Below, in pieces: positions 47,202-54,185 of a DNA stretch of 64,000 nucleotides (positions are counted from its first letter, which is position 1; each line of letters begins with the position of its first letter). The notes beneath the pieces were generated by a model that saw only the letters and a program-made list of their open reading frames with translations, searched no databases and had not been told where the DNA came from. Source of the DNA: Oscillospiraceae bacterium (GTDB lineage: Bacteria; Bacillota; Clostridia; Oscillospirales; Ruminococcaceae); the NCBI GenBank assembly GCA_028720105.1, contig JAQYLI010000040.1:62001-126000 (forward strand). Reading direction: 5' to 3'. The position numbers and the translations under genes were made by a program.

Positions 47202-47870
47202 TTATGCTGTTTTCGGAGGGAGTGCAATAAGAAACTTTATCTTCTTTCCCTCACTCGCAAACATTCTCTCGTGCTCGGTTATAAGATTGTCGGGGAGATT
47301 TTCTGCGTGGAGGTCTCTTGTGATGTAGGTTATCTCCCAGCCGCACTCTTTAAAATATTCCACAGAGTCCTCGAAAAGCTCGTCATCATCGGTCTTGAAG
47401 CGAAGTTCGCCCTCGGGCTTTAAAAAGTTTTTGTACTGCTCAAGCTGTCTCGGGTGGGTAAGGCGGCGCTTGTTGTGTTTGCCCCTGTTCCAGGGGTTGC
47501 AGAAATTGATGTAAATGCGGTCAACGGTGTCATTCTCCGAAAAAAGCTGTGAGATGTTCACGATGTTCATTCTGAGAAGCATTATGTTGTCGTGGGCGCG
47601 CTCCACCGCACCGAACATATTCTCCACCGTTCTCCTGCCCACAGCAAGCATATCCGCCTTGATATCGGCGGCAATGATGTTTATATCGGGGTACTTGAGC
47701 GCGTGCTGAGCCGCAAAAACGCCCTTGCCGCAGCCAAGTTCAAGGTACAATGGACGGGAATTATCCGAAAATGCCTCGTGCCATTTTCCTTTCATCTCCT
47801 CGGCATCGTCTATGTAATAGGAACAAGCCTCCAGCTCGGGACGTGCCCACTTTTTTCTTCTTATTCTCAT
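47202..47870 (-). CDS. trmB: tRNA (guanine-N7)-methyltransferase
   Basis: A 222-residue Rossmann methyltransferase that makes m7G46 in tRNA. It has RIRRKKWARPEL, the SAM motif LYLELGCGKGVFAAQHA, DRIYINFCNPWNRGKHNKRRL (family motif INFxxPWxKxxHxKRRL) and FKTDDDELFE. It is the last gene of a trmH-like, PNPOx, trmB operon, 12 bases after the previous stop. AAAGGA precedes the ATG. Confidence 0.95.
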   Translation of the reverse strand: MRIRRKKWARPELEACSYYIDDAEEMKGKWHEAFSDNSRPLYLELGCGKGVFAAQHALKYPDINIIAADIKADMLAVGRRTVENMFGAVERAHDNIMLLRMNIVNISQLFSENDTVDRIYINFCNPWNRGKHNKRRLTHPRQLEQYKNFLKPEGELRFKTDDDELFEDSVEYFKECGWEITYITRDLHAENLPDNLITEHERMFASEGKKIKFLIALPPKTA

Positions 47871-47882
47871 TTATTTTTCCTT

Positions 47883-48359
47883 TCACTTCTTTGTTATTTT
47901 TGCCTTTGCGCTTATCTCCGATACATCTATGGCACAGACGCAGACTCCCTCAAGGTCATTGTCCTCAAAGGAAAAATCCTTGCCTGTCAGGTGCTTCATA
48001 AGCAGTGAAAGAGCGTGCTTCTTTTCGACATTATCCGTAATTATCCTTGCTGTTCCCACTGCCATAACGCTTTTGTAGTCACAGCTCCAGCCGCAGGCTT
48101 TTTCTGCGGCAGTAAGCTCTCCGCCGTTGTCAATTTCCACGAACACATTGGGATTTTGACCGATAATCTCAAGCCGCTTTCCCTCTTTCGCACAATGGAA
48201 ATAGAAAATGAAGCCATTTTCCGTAAGTTCGTATCCGAAATTCAGTGGAGTCACGTAAGGTATATTGTCAAGGCACATTCCCAGCCGCATTACCTTACAT
48301 TCCCCGAGTATCTCCATAATGCTGTTTACATCTGTTATTTCACGATCTTTTCTTCTCAT
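47883..48359 (-). CDS. pyridoxamine 5'-phosphate oxidase-family (NimA-like) protein
   Basis: A 158-residue split-barrel flavin-binding protein: MRRKDREITDVNSIMEILGE, PYVTPLNFGYELTENGFIFYFHCAKEGKR and VMAVGTARIITD match the NimA-like branch of the PNPOx superfamily. Members bind FMN or F420 and include nitroimidazole reductases, but the substrate here is unknown. The gene starts one base after the trmH-like stop, so it is coupled to it. Confidence 0.87.
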   Translation of the reverse strand: MRRKDREITDVNSIMEILGECKVMRLGMCLDNIPYVTPLNFGYELTENGFIFYFHCAKEGKRLEIIGQNPNVFVEIDNGGELTAAEKACGWSCDYKSVMAVGTARIITDNVEKKHALSLLMKHLTGKDFSFEDNDLEGVCVCAIDVSEISAKAKITKK

Positions 48360-48360
48360 T

Positions 48361-49188
48361 TTACTTCAACCTCAATTCCCAGAAAGCCACTGCCCCTGCG
48401 GCGGCAACATTAAGTGAGTCAACGCCGTGAGACATTGGTATTTTTACGGTATAATCACAGCTTGCGATAGTTTCCTTTGCAAGCCCGTCTCCCTCTGCTC
48501 CAAGCACTATGGCAAGCCGTTCCTCCGATTTTAAAACGGGGTCGTCAATGCTTACGGAGTTGTCACTGAGAGCCATTGCGGCAGTCTTGAAGCCCAGTTC
48601 TCTGAGCCTGTCCGTTCCCCTCTCGCTCCAGTCGGAAGGCACATTTCCTATTCTCGTCCAAGGGACTTGCAAGATCGTTCCCATACTCACTCTTACAGCC
48701 CTTCGGCAAAGGGGGTCACAGCAGGAGGGAGTCACAAGAACCGCGTCCATATCAAGAGCCGCCGCCGAGCGGAATATGGCTCCGATGTTTGTGGAGTCCA
48801 TTATATTTTCAAGCACGGCAATGCGCCTTGCACCTTTGCAAATTTCCTCGGGTGAGGGAAGAAGGGGTCTTTTCATAGCGCAGAGAACGCCCCTTGTAAG
48901 CTCAAAGCCCGCAAGGCTTGCAAGTACGCTTCTTTCGGCGGTGTATACGGGGATATCGCCGCACCGCTCTATTATCTCCCTGCCCTGCCCCTCTATGTGC
49001 TTCGGCTCCATAAGCAGGGAAACAGGCTCATAGCCTTCGTTTAAGGCAAGGTCTATTACCTTGGGGCTTTCGGCTATGAATATGCCCTTTTCGGGCTCAA
49101 GGCGGTTTCTGAGCTGCGCTTCGGTGAGCTTTGAGAAAACGCTTACACCCTCCTCGGACAGATCGGTCACGTGAATTATATTTGGCAT
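48361..49188 (-). CDS. TrmH/SpoU-family RNA 2'-O-methyltransferase
   Basis: A 275-residue SPOUT methyltransferase. The N-terminal substrate-binding part contains EKGIFIAESPKVIDLAL; the catalytic domain has motif 1 LENIMDSTNIGAIFRSAAAL (N-x6-R), motif 2 LAIVLGAEGDGL and motif 3 IPMSHGVDSLNVAAAGAVAF. It modifies a ribose in rRNA or tRNA; the target cannot be read from sequence. AAGGAGATAAGG precedes the ATG. First gene of the operon with the NimA-like protein and trmB. Confidence 0.93.
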   Translation of the reverse strand: MPNIIHVTDLSEEGVSVFSKLTEAQLRNRLEPEKGIFIAESPKVIDLALNEGYEPVSLLMEPKHIEGQGREIIERCGDIPVYTAERSVLASLAGFELTRGVLCAMKRPLLPSPEEICKGARRIAVLENIMDSTNIGAIFRSAAALDMDAVLVTPSCCDPLCRRAVRVSMGTILQVPWTRIGNVPSDWSERGTDRLRELGFKTAAMALSDNSVSIDDPVLKSEERLAIVLGAEGDGLAKETIASCDYTVKIPMSHGVDSLNVAAAGAVAFWELRLK

Positions 49189-49233
49189 ATCCTTATCTCC
49201 TTATAAGTTATGAGACAGCTTTTCACGATAGTT

Positions 49234-49262
49234 ATTATACCATATCAACAATAAAATTGCAA
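49234..49262 (-). promoter_or_regulatory. promoter of the trmH-like/trmB operon
   Basis: Minus strand TTGCAA (49262-49257), 17 bases, TATAAT (49239-49234). Confidence 0.85.
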
Positions 49263-49292
49263 AATATTTTATGCGAATATTTTCAAAACCTG

Positions 49293-49321
49293 TTGAAATG
49301 CACAAATAAATATGTTATAAT
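49293..49321 (+). promoter_or_regulatory. pyrE promoter
   Basis: TTGAAA, 17 bases, TATAAT, divergent from the trmH-like promoter. Confidence 0.85.
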
Positions 49322-49397
49322 TATTTCATATATATGACTATTGATGTTTGCATAGCTTTTCTCAGGCTGTGCATCGTCTGAAAGGATCTTTGAAAAT

Positions 49398-50051
49398 ATG
49401 AGTTATAAAAACGAATTCATTAAATTTATGGCGGACTGCGGAGTGCTCACCTTCGGTGATTTCACTCTCAAGAGCGGCAGAAAGGCTCCCTATTTCATCA
49501 ATACGGGAAACTATAACACAGGCGCTCAGCTTGCCCGTCTGGGCGGTTTCTACGCCGACTGCATAAAGGAAAACGGAATTGAGGCAGAGTGTCTTTTCGG
49601 TCCCGCATACAAGGGAATACCCCTTGCCTCCTGTGCGGCTATGGCGCTTTCGCAGAAATATAATATGGACGTGGGCTTCTGCTTTGACCGCAAGGAAGCA
49701 AAGGATCACGGCGAGGGCGGTCTTTTCGTTGGCAGACAGCCGAAGAAGGGCGAAAAGGTGGTCATCATTGAGGACGTTATGACCTCGGGCAAGGCTCTGA
49801 AAGAGGTCTACCCCAAGCTAAAGGACGCCGCAGATGTTGACATCACCGCAATGGTAATTACCGTTGACAGAATGGAAAAGGCTCTCGACACAGACCTTTC
49901 CGCTGTACAGCAGGCATACAAGGACTACGGCATAAAGGTTTATTCCATCGTTAATATAGGCGACATCATCTCCGCCATTGAAGAGGGCGTTATCGAGGGT
50001 AAAGAATACCTTGAGAAGATGAAGGAATACCGCAGTACCTACGGAGTATAA
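49398..50051 (+). CDS. pyrE: orotate phosphoribosyltransferase
   Basis: A 217-residue type I phosphoribosyltransferase converting orotate and PRPP to OMP in pyrimidine synthesis. It has FTLKSGRKAPYFINTGNY, LFGPAYKGIPLASCAAMALS, the flexible DRKEAKDHGEGGLFVG loop and the PRPP motif VVIIEDVMTSGKAL. GAAAGGATC precedes the ATG. It is 44 bases upstream of an unrecognised 511-residue gene and probably co-transcribed with it. Confidence 0.97.
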   Translation: MSYKNEFIKFMADCGVLTFGDFTLKSGRKAPYFINTGNYNTGAQLARLGGFYADCIKENGIEAECLFGPAYKGIPLASCAAMALSQKYNMDVGFCFDRKEAKDHGEGGLFVGRQPKKGEKVVIIEDVMTSGKALKEVYPKLKDAADVDITAMVITVDRMEKALDTDLSAVQQAYKDYGIKVYSIVNIGDIISAIEEGVIEGKEYLEKMKEYRSTYGV

Positions 50052-50095
50052 TTAAAGCTTATAATAAATAATTATCAGAAAGGACTGTCTTACCA

Positions 50096-51631
50096 ATGAG
50101 CGTACGTTTAGACCTTACCACAATCGCACCCGAGCTTATGGACGCAGTTATCTATATGGATAACTCCCCTGCCTATGCCGCATTCAAGGAGGAGATAGAA
50201 GCTATCCTTGCGGATTTCAACGCTACGGGACACCTTTCCTCAAGCTGGAAGGTGGACGAAAAGGAGCTTACCGCAAAGTCCGAGGACACTCTTAAAAATA
50301 TGCACCGCGCATACCTTATCTGGTCCTTCAGCGAGGAGAAGAAGAACGGCGCAGACCCCGACTGCTCCTGCCATACAATGGGCAAGCTTTTCTTCAAGTC
50401 CCAGGCAGAGGTCATCAAGGCTGTAAACGGCGGCGAGGAGACCTTTGCGGTGGGGAATGCTGTCAACGTTATCGAAGGCTTCAAATCGCAGATAAATTCC
50501 GATCCCGCTCTCTTTGAAAGCGTAAAGGATTTCTTTAAGAAATATGTTTACGGCTATTTCTTCAACTTCCTTTCCGAAGCAAAGATAATGAAGAAATACG
50601 CCGAAATGCTGGCATATCTGGGCGTAATGTCCAACAAGATACCCACAAGTGTTTCCGAGCAGCAGAAGATACTGCCCAAGATGGCAATTCTCCTTACAAA
50701 CGACCGCTTCAAGTATTTAAACGGCTTTGTTCCCAAGAGCCTTATGCTTGATATCATATTCGACAGGATAGAGTTTGCGACCCTTTCCGAAAAGGAAACC
50801 GCTCTTGTCAAGGAGAGGATAGTTACCTTTATCACAAAGAAGTACAGAACAGACAAGGAGGACGACATTGAGCTTCTGAGCGACGACGTTACCGCTTCCT
50901 TTGCTTCTGATTATTTCGCTAAATACATAAACGTTCCCGAGTTCTGCGAGGGGCTTTACCGCAAATGTGCAAGCGGCGTGAGAACATTCCTGGACTGCGA
51001 CCGGGACGATACCGGCGATTACAGCGCCGCAAAGCTTAACGAGCTTACAAGCGCAAAGTGCAGCATTGATTACAACAGCTTCTACACCACCGAAAAGGCT
51101 CCCTGCAACGACACCTCTCTGGGCGGCACAGAGCTTTGCTGGAAATATCCCATTATCTTCAAGGACGCTTCCGATTATTTCTTTGCTCCTGTTTATGAGG
51201 AGCTTGTATATCCTGTGCTTGACAAGGATATTTACAAGGTGGTTTCCGAGGGGGATATTCCCTACGGCATCTTCCCCTTTGCGGACGAGGCTTTCAGAAC
51301 AAATACCATTCGCACCGCCGCAGGCATTTCCGACACCTCCCTTTCTGTCAGAAAGGACAGACTTGCAGTTCTCGAACAGCTGGTACGTCTCAGCAGCGAC
51401 AGCTCTGCCTCTCCGAGAGACAGAAAAATGCTTATGCTTGAGCAGACCCTCTGCCTTGTTTCCGGAAACTGCAGCGAAGCAAAGTACAAGGCACTTATCA
51501 CCGAAAATGTTTTCGGCACCGACCTTTACGAGGAATATATCCGCTACAGAATGGACCTTCTTGTGGGCAGCGCGCTTACAAGCCTTGAAGCTAAGAAAGT
51601 CCTGCTTGATGAGGTGAATAAGATAGGCTGA
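50096..51631 (+). CDS. conserved-looking cytosolic protein of unknown function
   Basis: A 511-residue soluble protein with no signal peptide or membrane segment. It is largely helical, with a Cys motif DPDCSCHTMGKLFF near residue 90 and scattered Cys in the second half (CSIDYNSFYTTEKAPCN). I recognise no nucleotide-binding or catalytic motif and no family. Its position after pyrE, with a good ribosome site (GAAAGGACTG), suggests co-expression with pyrimidine synthesis, but that does not define a role. Confidence 0.8.
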   Translation: MSVRLDLTTIAPELMDAVIYMDNSPAYAAFKEEIEAILADFNATGHLSSSWKVDEKELTAKSEDTLKNMHRAYLIWSFSEEKKNGADPDCSCHTMGKLFFKSQAEVIKAVNGGEETFAVGNAVNVIEGFKSQINSDPALFESVKDFFKKYVYGYFFNFLSEAKIMKKYAEMLAYLGVMSNKIPTSVSEQQKILPKMAILLTNDRFKYLNGFVPKSLMLDIIFDRIEFATLSEKETALVKERIVTFITKKYRTDKEDDIELLSDDVTASFASDYFAKYINVPEFCEGLYRKCASGVRTFLDCDRDDTGDYSAAKLNELTSAKCSIDYNSFYTTEKAPCNDTSLGGTELCWKYPIIFKDASDYFFAPVYEELVYPVLDKDIYKVVSEGDIPYGIFPFADEAFRTNTIRTAAGISDTSLSVRKDRLAVLEQLVRLSSDSSASPRDRKMLMLEQTLCLVSGNCSEAKYKALITENVFGTDLYEEYIRYRMDLLVGSALTSLEAKKVLLDEVNKIG

Positions 51632-51639
51632 GTTTTTGC

Positions 51640-51668
51640 TTGACATCGGCGGGATTTTCGGGTATAAT
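51640..51668 (+). promoter_or_regulatory. promoter of the cobU-like/pilT transcript
   Basis: TTGACA, 17 bases, TATAAT, eight bases after the previous stop codon. The leader to the next start codon is about 140 bases. Confidence 0.9.
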
Positions 51669-51720
51669 GAATAATGAACGATGTTAAAAGCATTTCAAGG
51701 CTTATCTGAGCTGCTTGATC

Positions 51721-51753
51721 AATGGGGATAGGAAAAATGTTCTTATCCCCATT
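51721..51753 (+). terminator. terminator-like hairpin in the cobU-like leader
   Basis: AATGGGGATA pairs with TATCCCCATT (10 bp), followed by TATTG rather than a T-run. It lies between a consensus promoter and the gene, so it may end a short leader RNA or act as an attenuator. Confidence 0.55.
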
Positions 51754-51816
51754 TATTGTATCGAACACTGCAAAATATTTTTAATTTTTTTATCAAAGGA
51801 AAGGAATGATCTGTCA

Positions 51817-52362
51817 ATGTCCAAAACTATTCTCGTCACGGGAGGAGCGGCAAGCGGCAAATCAAGATGGGCTGTAACATACCTTGCTGCCTGTGATTAT
51901 GTTCTCTATCTTTCTGTTGCTGACAATGTGGATAACGATACTATGGGACGTATCGAGTACGGAAACAAGCATAACTACGTTGAGTGGGACATCAAAACCG
52001 GGGTAACTTCGGCTCCCGCAGAGTGCATAACCGACCACAAGTTTGTAATTTTCGACAACCTTGCCGCATATACTTCCCGGGTGATGAAGGAAATGTGCTC
52101 CGATATCGCCTCTATGAGCGAGGAAACCAAAAAAGCCATTGAAAAAAAGGTCATAGCCGATATTTCGGATATGTACGATAAAATTATGGTCATCGACGGC
52201 ACTATGATAACCGTTACTCTTGAAACAGGCTTCTCCGTGACCCCCGAAAACAAGGAACAAGCGGTTTTCAGAGAGGTACTCGGAAATGTAAATCAGCGTA
52301 TCGCCAATATGTCCAACGAGGTATATCTTTCCGCCAGCGGTATCCAATTTAAGATCAAGTAA
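51817..52362 (+). CDS. CobU-family (adenosylcobinamide kinase/guanylyltransferase) relative, probably altered
   Basis: A 181-residue P-loop protein: ILVTGGAASGKSRWAVTYLA (Walker A), FDNLAAYTSRVM in the place of the CobU VDCLTLWLTN, and the C-terminal VTLETGFSVTPENKEQAVFR with LGNVNQRIANMSNEVYL, which parallels NEVGxGIVPxxxxxRxFRDxxGxxNQ. CobU phosphorylates and guanylylates adenosylcobinamide. However the guanylylated His segment RIxxHRxxRPxxW reads RIEYGNKHNYVEW, so that His is lost. No other cobalamin gene is present. ATG 51817 is preferred over the tracked start because of family length and the GAAAGGAATG upstream. Confidence 0.75.
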   Translation: MSKTILVTGGAASGKSRWAVTYLAACDYVLYLSVADNVDNDTMGRIEYGNKHNYVEWDIKTGVTSAPAECITDHKFVIFDNLAAYTSRVMKEMCSDIASMSEETKKAIEKKVIADISDMYDKIMVIDGTMITVTLETGFSVTPENKEQAVFREVLGNVNQRIANMSNEVYLSASGIQFKIK

Positions 52363-52379
52363 GAAAGGATTGTTTTGAA

Positions 52380-53441
52380 ATGACCTTTGAAGAATTTATT
52401 CTGGAAGCCAGAGAAATGGGCGCTTCCGATATTCATCTTACAGTAGGTGCGCCTACCGTTGTCCGCATAAACGGAGAGCTGAGAAAATTCAAGGAGCTTT
52501 CCGATGTAGTTGTTAACCGCACCATTCTTTCCATTCTTAACGCCGAGCAGGAGCAGCTTCTCACCAAGGGAAATGACATCGACTTCAGCTTCCAGCTTGA
52601 AAACGGCGCAAGACAGAGAGTTAACGTGTTCAGACAGAGCGGCAGACTTGCCTGCGCTATAAGACTTTTAAATGACAATATCCCAACCCTTGAAGAACTT
52701 AGAATGCCCTCTGTCCTGACTGAGCTTGCAGAGAAAAAGCGCGGACTCATTCTTGTTACAGGTCCTACAGGCTCGGGAAAATCCACCACCCTTTCCGCAA
52801 TGGTAGATTACATAAACAAGCACCGTGCCTGCCATATCATAACCATTGAGGACCCTGTGGAATACAAATACGTTCAGGACAAGGCTACCATTCATCAGCG
52901 TGAGATAGGACGTGACGTTTCTTCTTTCAGCGACGCCCTGAGAAGCGCCCTCAGAGAGGACCCCGACGTTATCCTCGTGGGAGAAATGAGAGATTATGAG
53001 ACCGTTTCACTTGCAATGACTGCAGCAGAAACAGGACATCTTGTGCTTGCGACCCTCCACACCTCAGGTGCCGCTCAGACCATTGACCGTATTATCGACG
53101 CCTGCCCTCCCCACGCGCAGGAGCAGGTAAGAGCGCAGCTTGCAAATATGTTCCAGGGCGTAGTTTCCCAGACCCTCGTTCCCACCGCCGATGGCAAGGG
53201 ACGTGTTGCCGCTCTTGAGATACTCATCGGAACCGACGCCGTAAAGAGCCAGATAAGAGCAAACAAGATACCTCAGATGGAATCTGTAATGCAGGCAGGC
53301 GCACGTCAGGGAATGTGCACTCTCCAGGACAATCTTGTAAGACTTTACAAGAGAAACATCATTTCCTACGAGACCGCTATGGAATACTCTCCCGACAAGA
53401 CAGAAATGGAAAAGGCTCTGAATATGACCGCAGGCTTCTGA
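52380..53441 (+). CDS. pilT: type IV pilus retraction ATPase PilT
   Basis: A 353-residue secretion ATPase. It has the N-terminal ASDIHLTVGAPTVVRINGEL, Walker A TGPTGSGKSTTL, the Asp box ITIEDPVEY, Walker B RSALREDPDVILVGEMRD, the His box ETGHLVLATLHTSGAAQTID and the PilT AIRxNK-type region (QIRANKIPQME). PilT drives pilus retraction. No pilin, pilB or pilC gene is in the window; the partner genes must be elsewhere. It lies 17 bases after the CobU relative on the same transcript and is followed by a strong terminator. Confidence 0.95.
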   Translation: MTFEEFILEAREMGASDIHLTVGAPTVVRINGELRKFKELSDVVVNRTILSILNAEQEQLLTKGNDIDFSFQLENGARQRVNVFRQSGRLACAIRLLNDNIPTLEELRMPSVLTELAEKKRGLILVTGPTGSGKSTTLSAMVDYINKHRACHIITIEDPVEYKYVQDKATIHQREIGRDVSSFSDALRSALREDPDVILVGEMRDYETVSLAMTAAETGHLVLATLHTSGAAQTIDRIIDACPPHAQEQVRAQLANMFQGVVSQTLVPTADGKGRVAALEILIGTDAVKSQIRANKIPQMESVMQAGARQGMCTLQDNLVRLYKRNIISYETAMEYSPDKTEMEKALNMTAGF

Positions 53442-53458
53442 TAAACAGAATATAAGTA

Positions 53459-53510
53459 AACACCCGATGTATCAGGCAATTTTCTTTGACTGATATATCG
53501 GGTGTTTTTT
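53459..53510 (+). terminator. pilT terminator
   Basis: ACACCCGATGTATCA pairs with TGATATATCGGGTGT (15 bp, one wobble) followed by TTTTTT. Confidence 0.93.
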
Positions 53511-53717
53511 ATATCACCGGATAAACGCAAAACGTCTTAGGTTCACCGCACACGACCACATCTTTAATATCCTTTTTCCGGAAAGGCACGAAGCCGTCAA
53601 CAATTTTTTTAGAAACGGATCAAAGCATTTTTCATAGTCTATCTCGGCTATGAAAACTCCGTCGGGCAATGAGACTTTAAATATAATGCGTTTTGCATAT
53701 GCTTCGCGCCTTGAAGA
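53509..53717 (-). pseudogene. frameshifted and start-less gene remnant, unknown
   Basis: On the minus strand after bcp an open stretch reads REAYAKRIIFKVSLPDGVFI and EIDYEKCFDPFLKK, then a run of seven A. Continuing in the next frame gives IVDGFVPFRKKDIKDVVVCG and EPKTFCVYPVI before a stop, which is clearly protein-like, whereas the original frame becomes Ser/Arg/Cys-rich. There is no ATG start in the first frame. This looks like the decayed end of a gene with a frameshift in the A-tract; I do not recognise its family. Its stop overlaps the pilT terminator. Confidence 0.5.
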
Positions 53718-53721
53718 ATAA

Positions 53722-54183
53722 TTATATCATTTTAAGAAACTCAATAACCTTCGCCGCATTTGTATCGGGTTTGATCTTTGGCATAGCCTTGATGATAACG
53801 CCATTTTCGTCAATGACATAGCAGGTGCGGACAACGCCCATACTTACCTTGCCGTAATTCTTCTTTTCCTGCCATACGTCGTATGCCTTTATAGCTTCAA
53901 GCTCGGGGTCGGAGAGAAGTATAAAGGGCAGGGAGTATTTCTCAGCAAATTTAACGTGGGAGGCTGTGCTGTCCTTGCTTATGCCCACCACCTCTGCGCC
54001 CAGGGACTTTATTTCCTCATAAGCCCCGCCGAATGCCGCCGCCTGCCTTGAACAGCCGGGAGTGTTGTCCTTGGGGTAGAAATACAGCACCAGCTTCTTT
54101 CCCTTGAAATCCTCGAGGGTGTATTCCTTTCCGTCCTTGTCCTGTAATCTGAACTGTGGAGCTTTTACATTTTCTGTAAGCAT
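53722..54183 (-). CDS. bcp: thioredoxin-dependent peroxiredoxin (BCP family)
   Basis: A 153-residue peroxiredoxin of the bacterioferritin-comigratory type that reduces peroxides. It has APQFRLQDKDGKEYTLEDF, the peroxidatic Cys in FYPKDNTPGCSRQAAAF and VVGISKDSTASHVKFAEKY, PFILLSDPE. The second Cys of the classic CTxEAxxxR form (resolving Cys) is not present, so it is probably a one-Cys type. It begins two bases after the stop of the large GTPase-nuclease gene, implying an operon. Confidence 0.93.
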   Translation of the reverse strand: MLTENVKAPQFRLQDKDGKEYTLEDFKGKKLVLYFYPKDNTPGCSRQAAAFGGAYEEIKSLGAEVVGISKDSTASHVKFAEKYSLPFILLSDPELEAIKAYDVWQEKKNYGKVSMGVVRTCYVIDENGVIIKAMPKIKPDTNAAKVIEFLKMI

Positions 54184-54185
54184 TT

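Noticed and set aside
49322-49397. PyrR attenuator before pyrE
   Set aside because: The leader of about 70 bases has no terminator/antiterminator pair.
51669-51816. cobalamin riboswitch before the CobU relative
   Set aside because: The leader is too short and lacks the conserved B12-box sequence.
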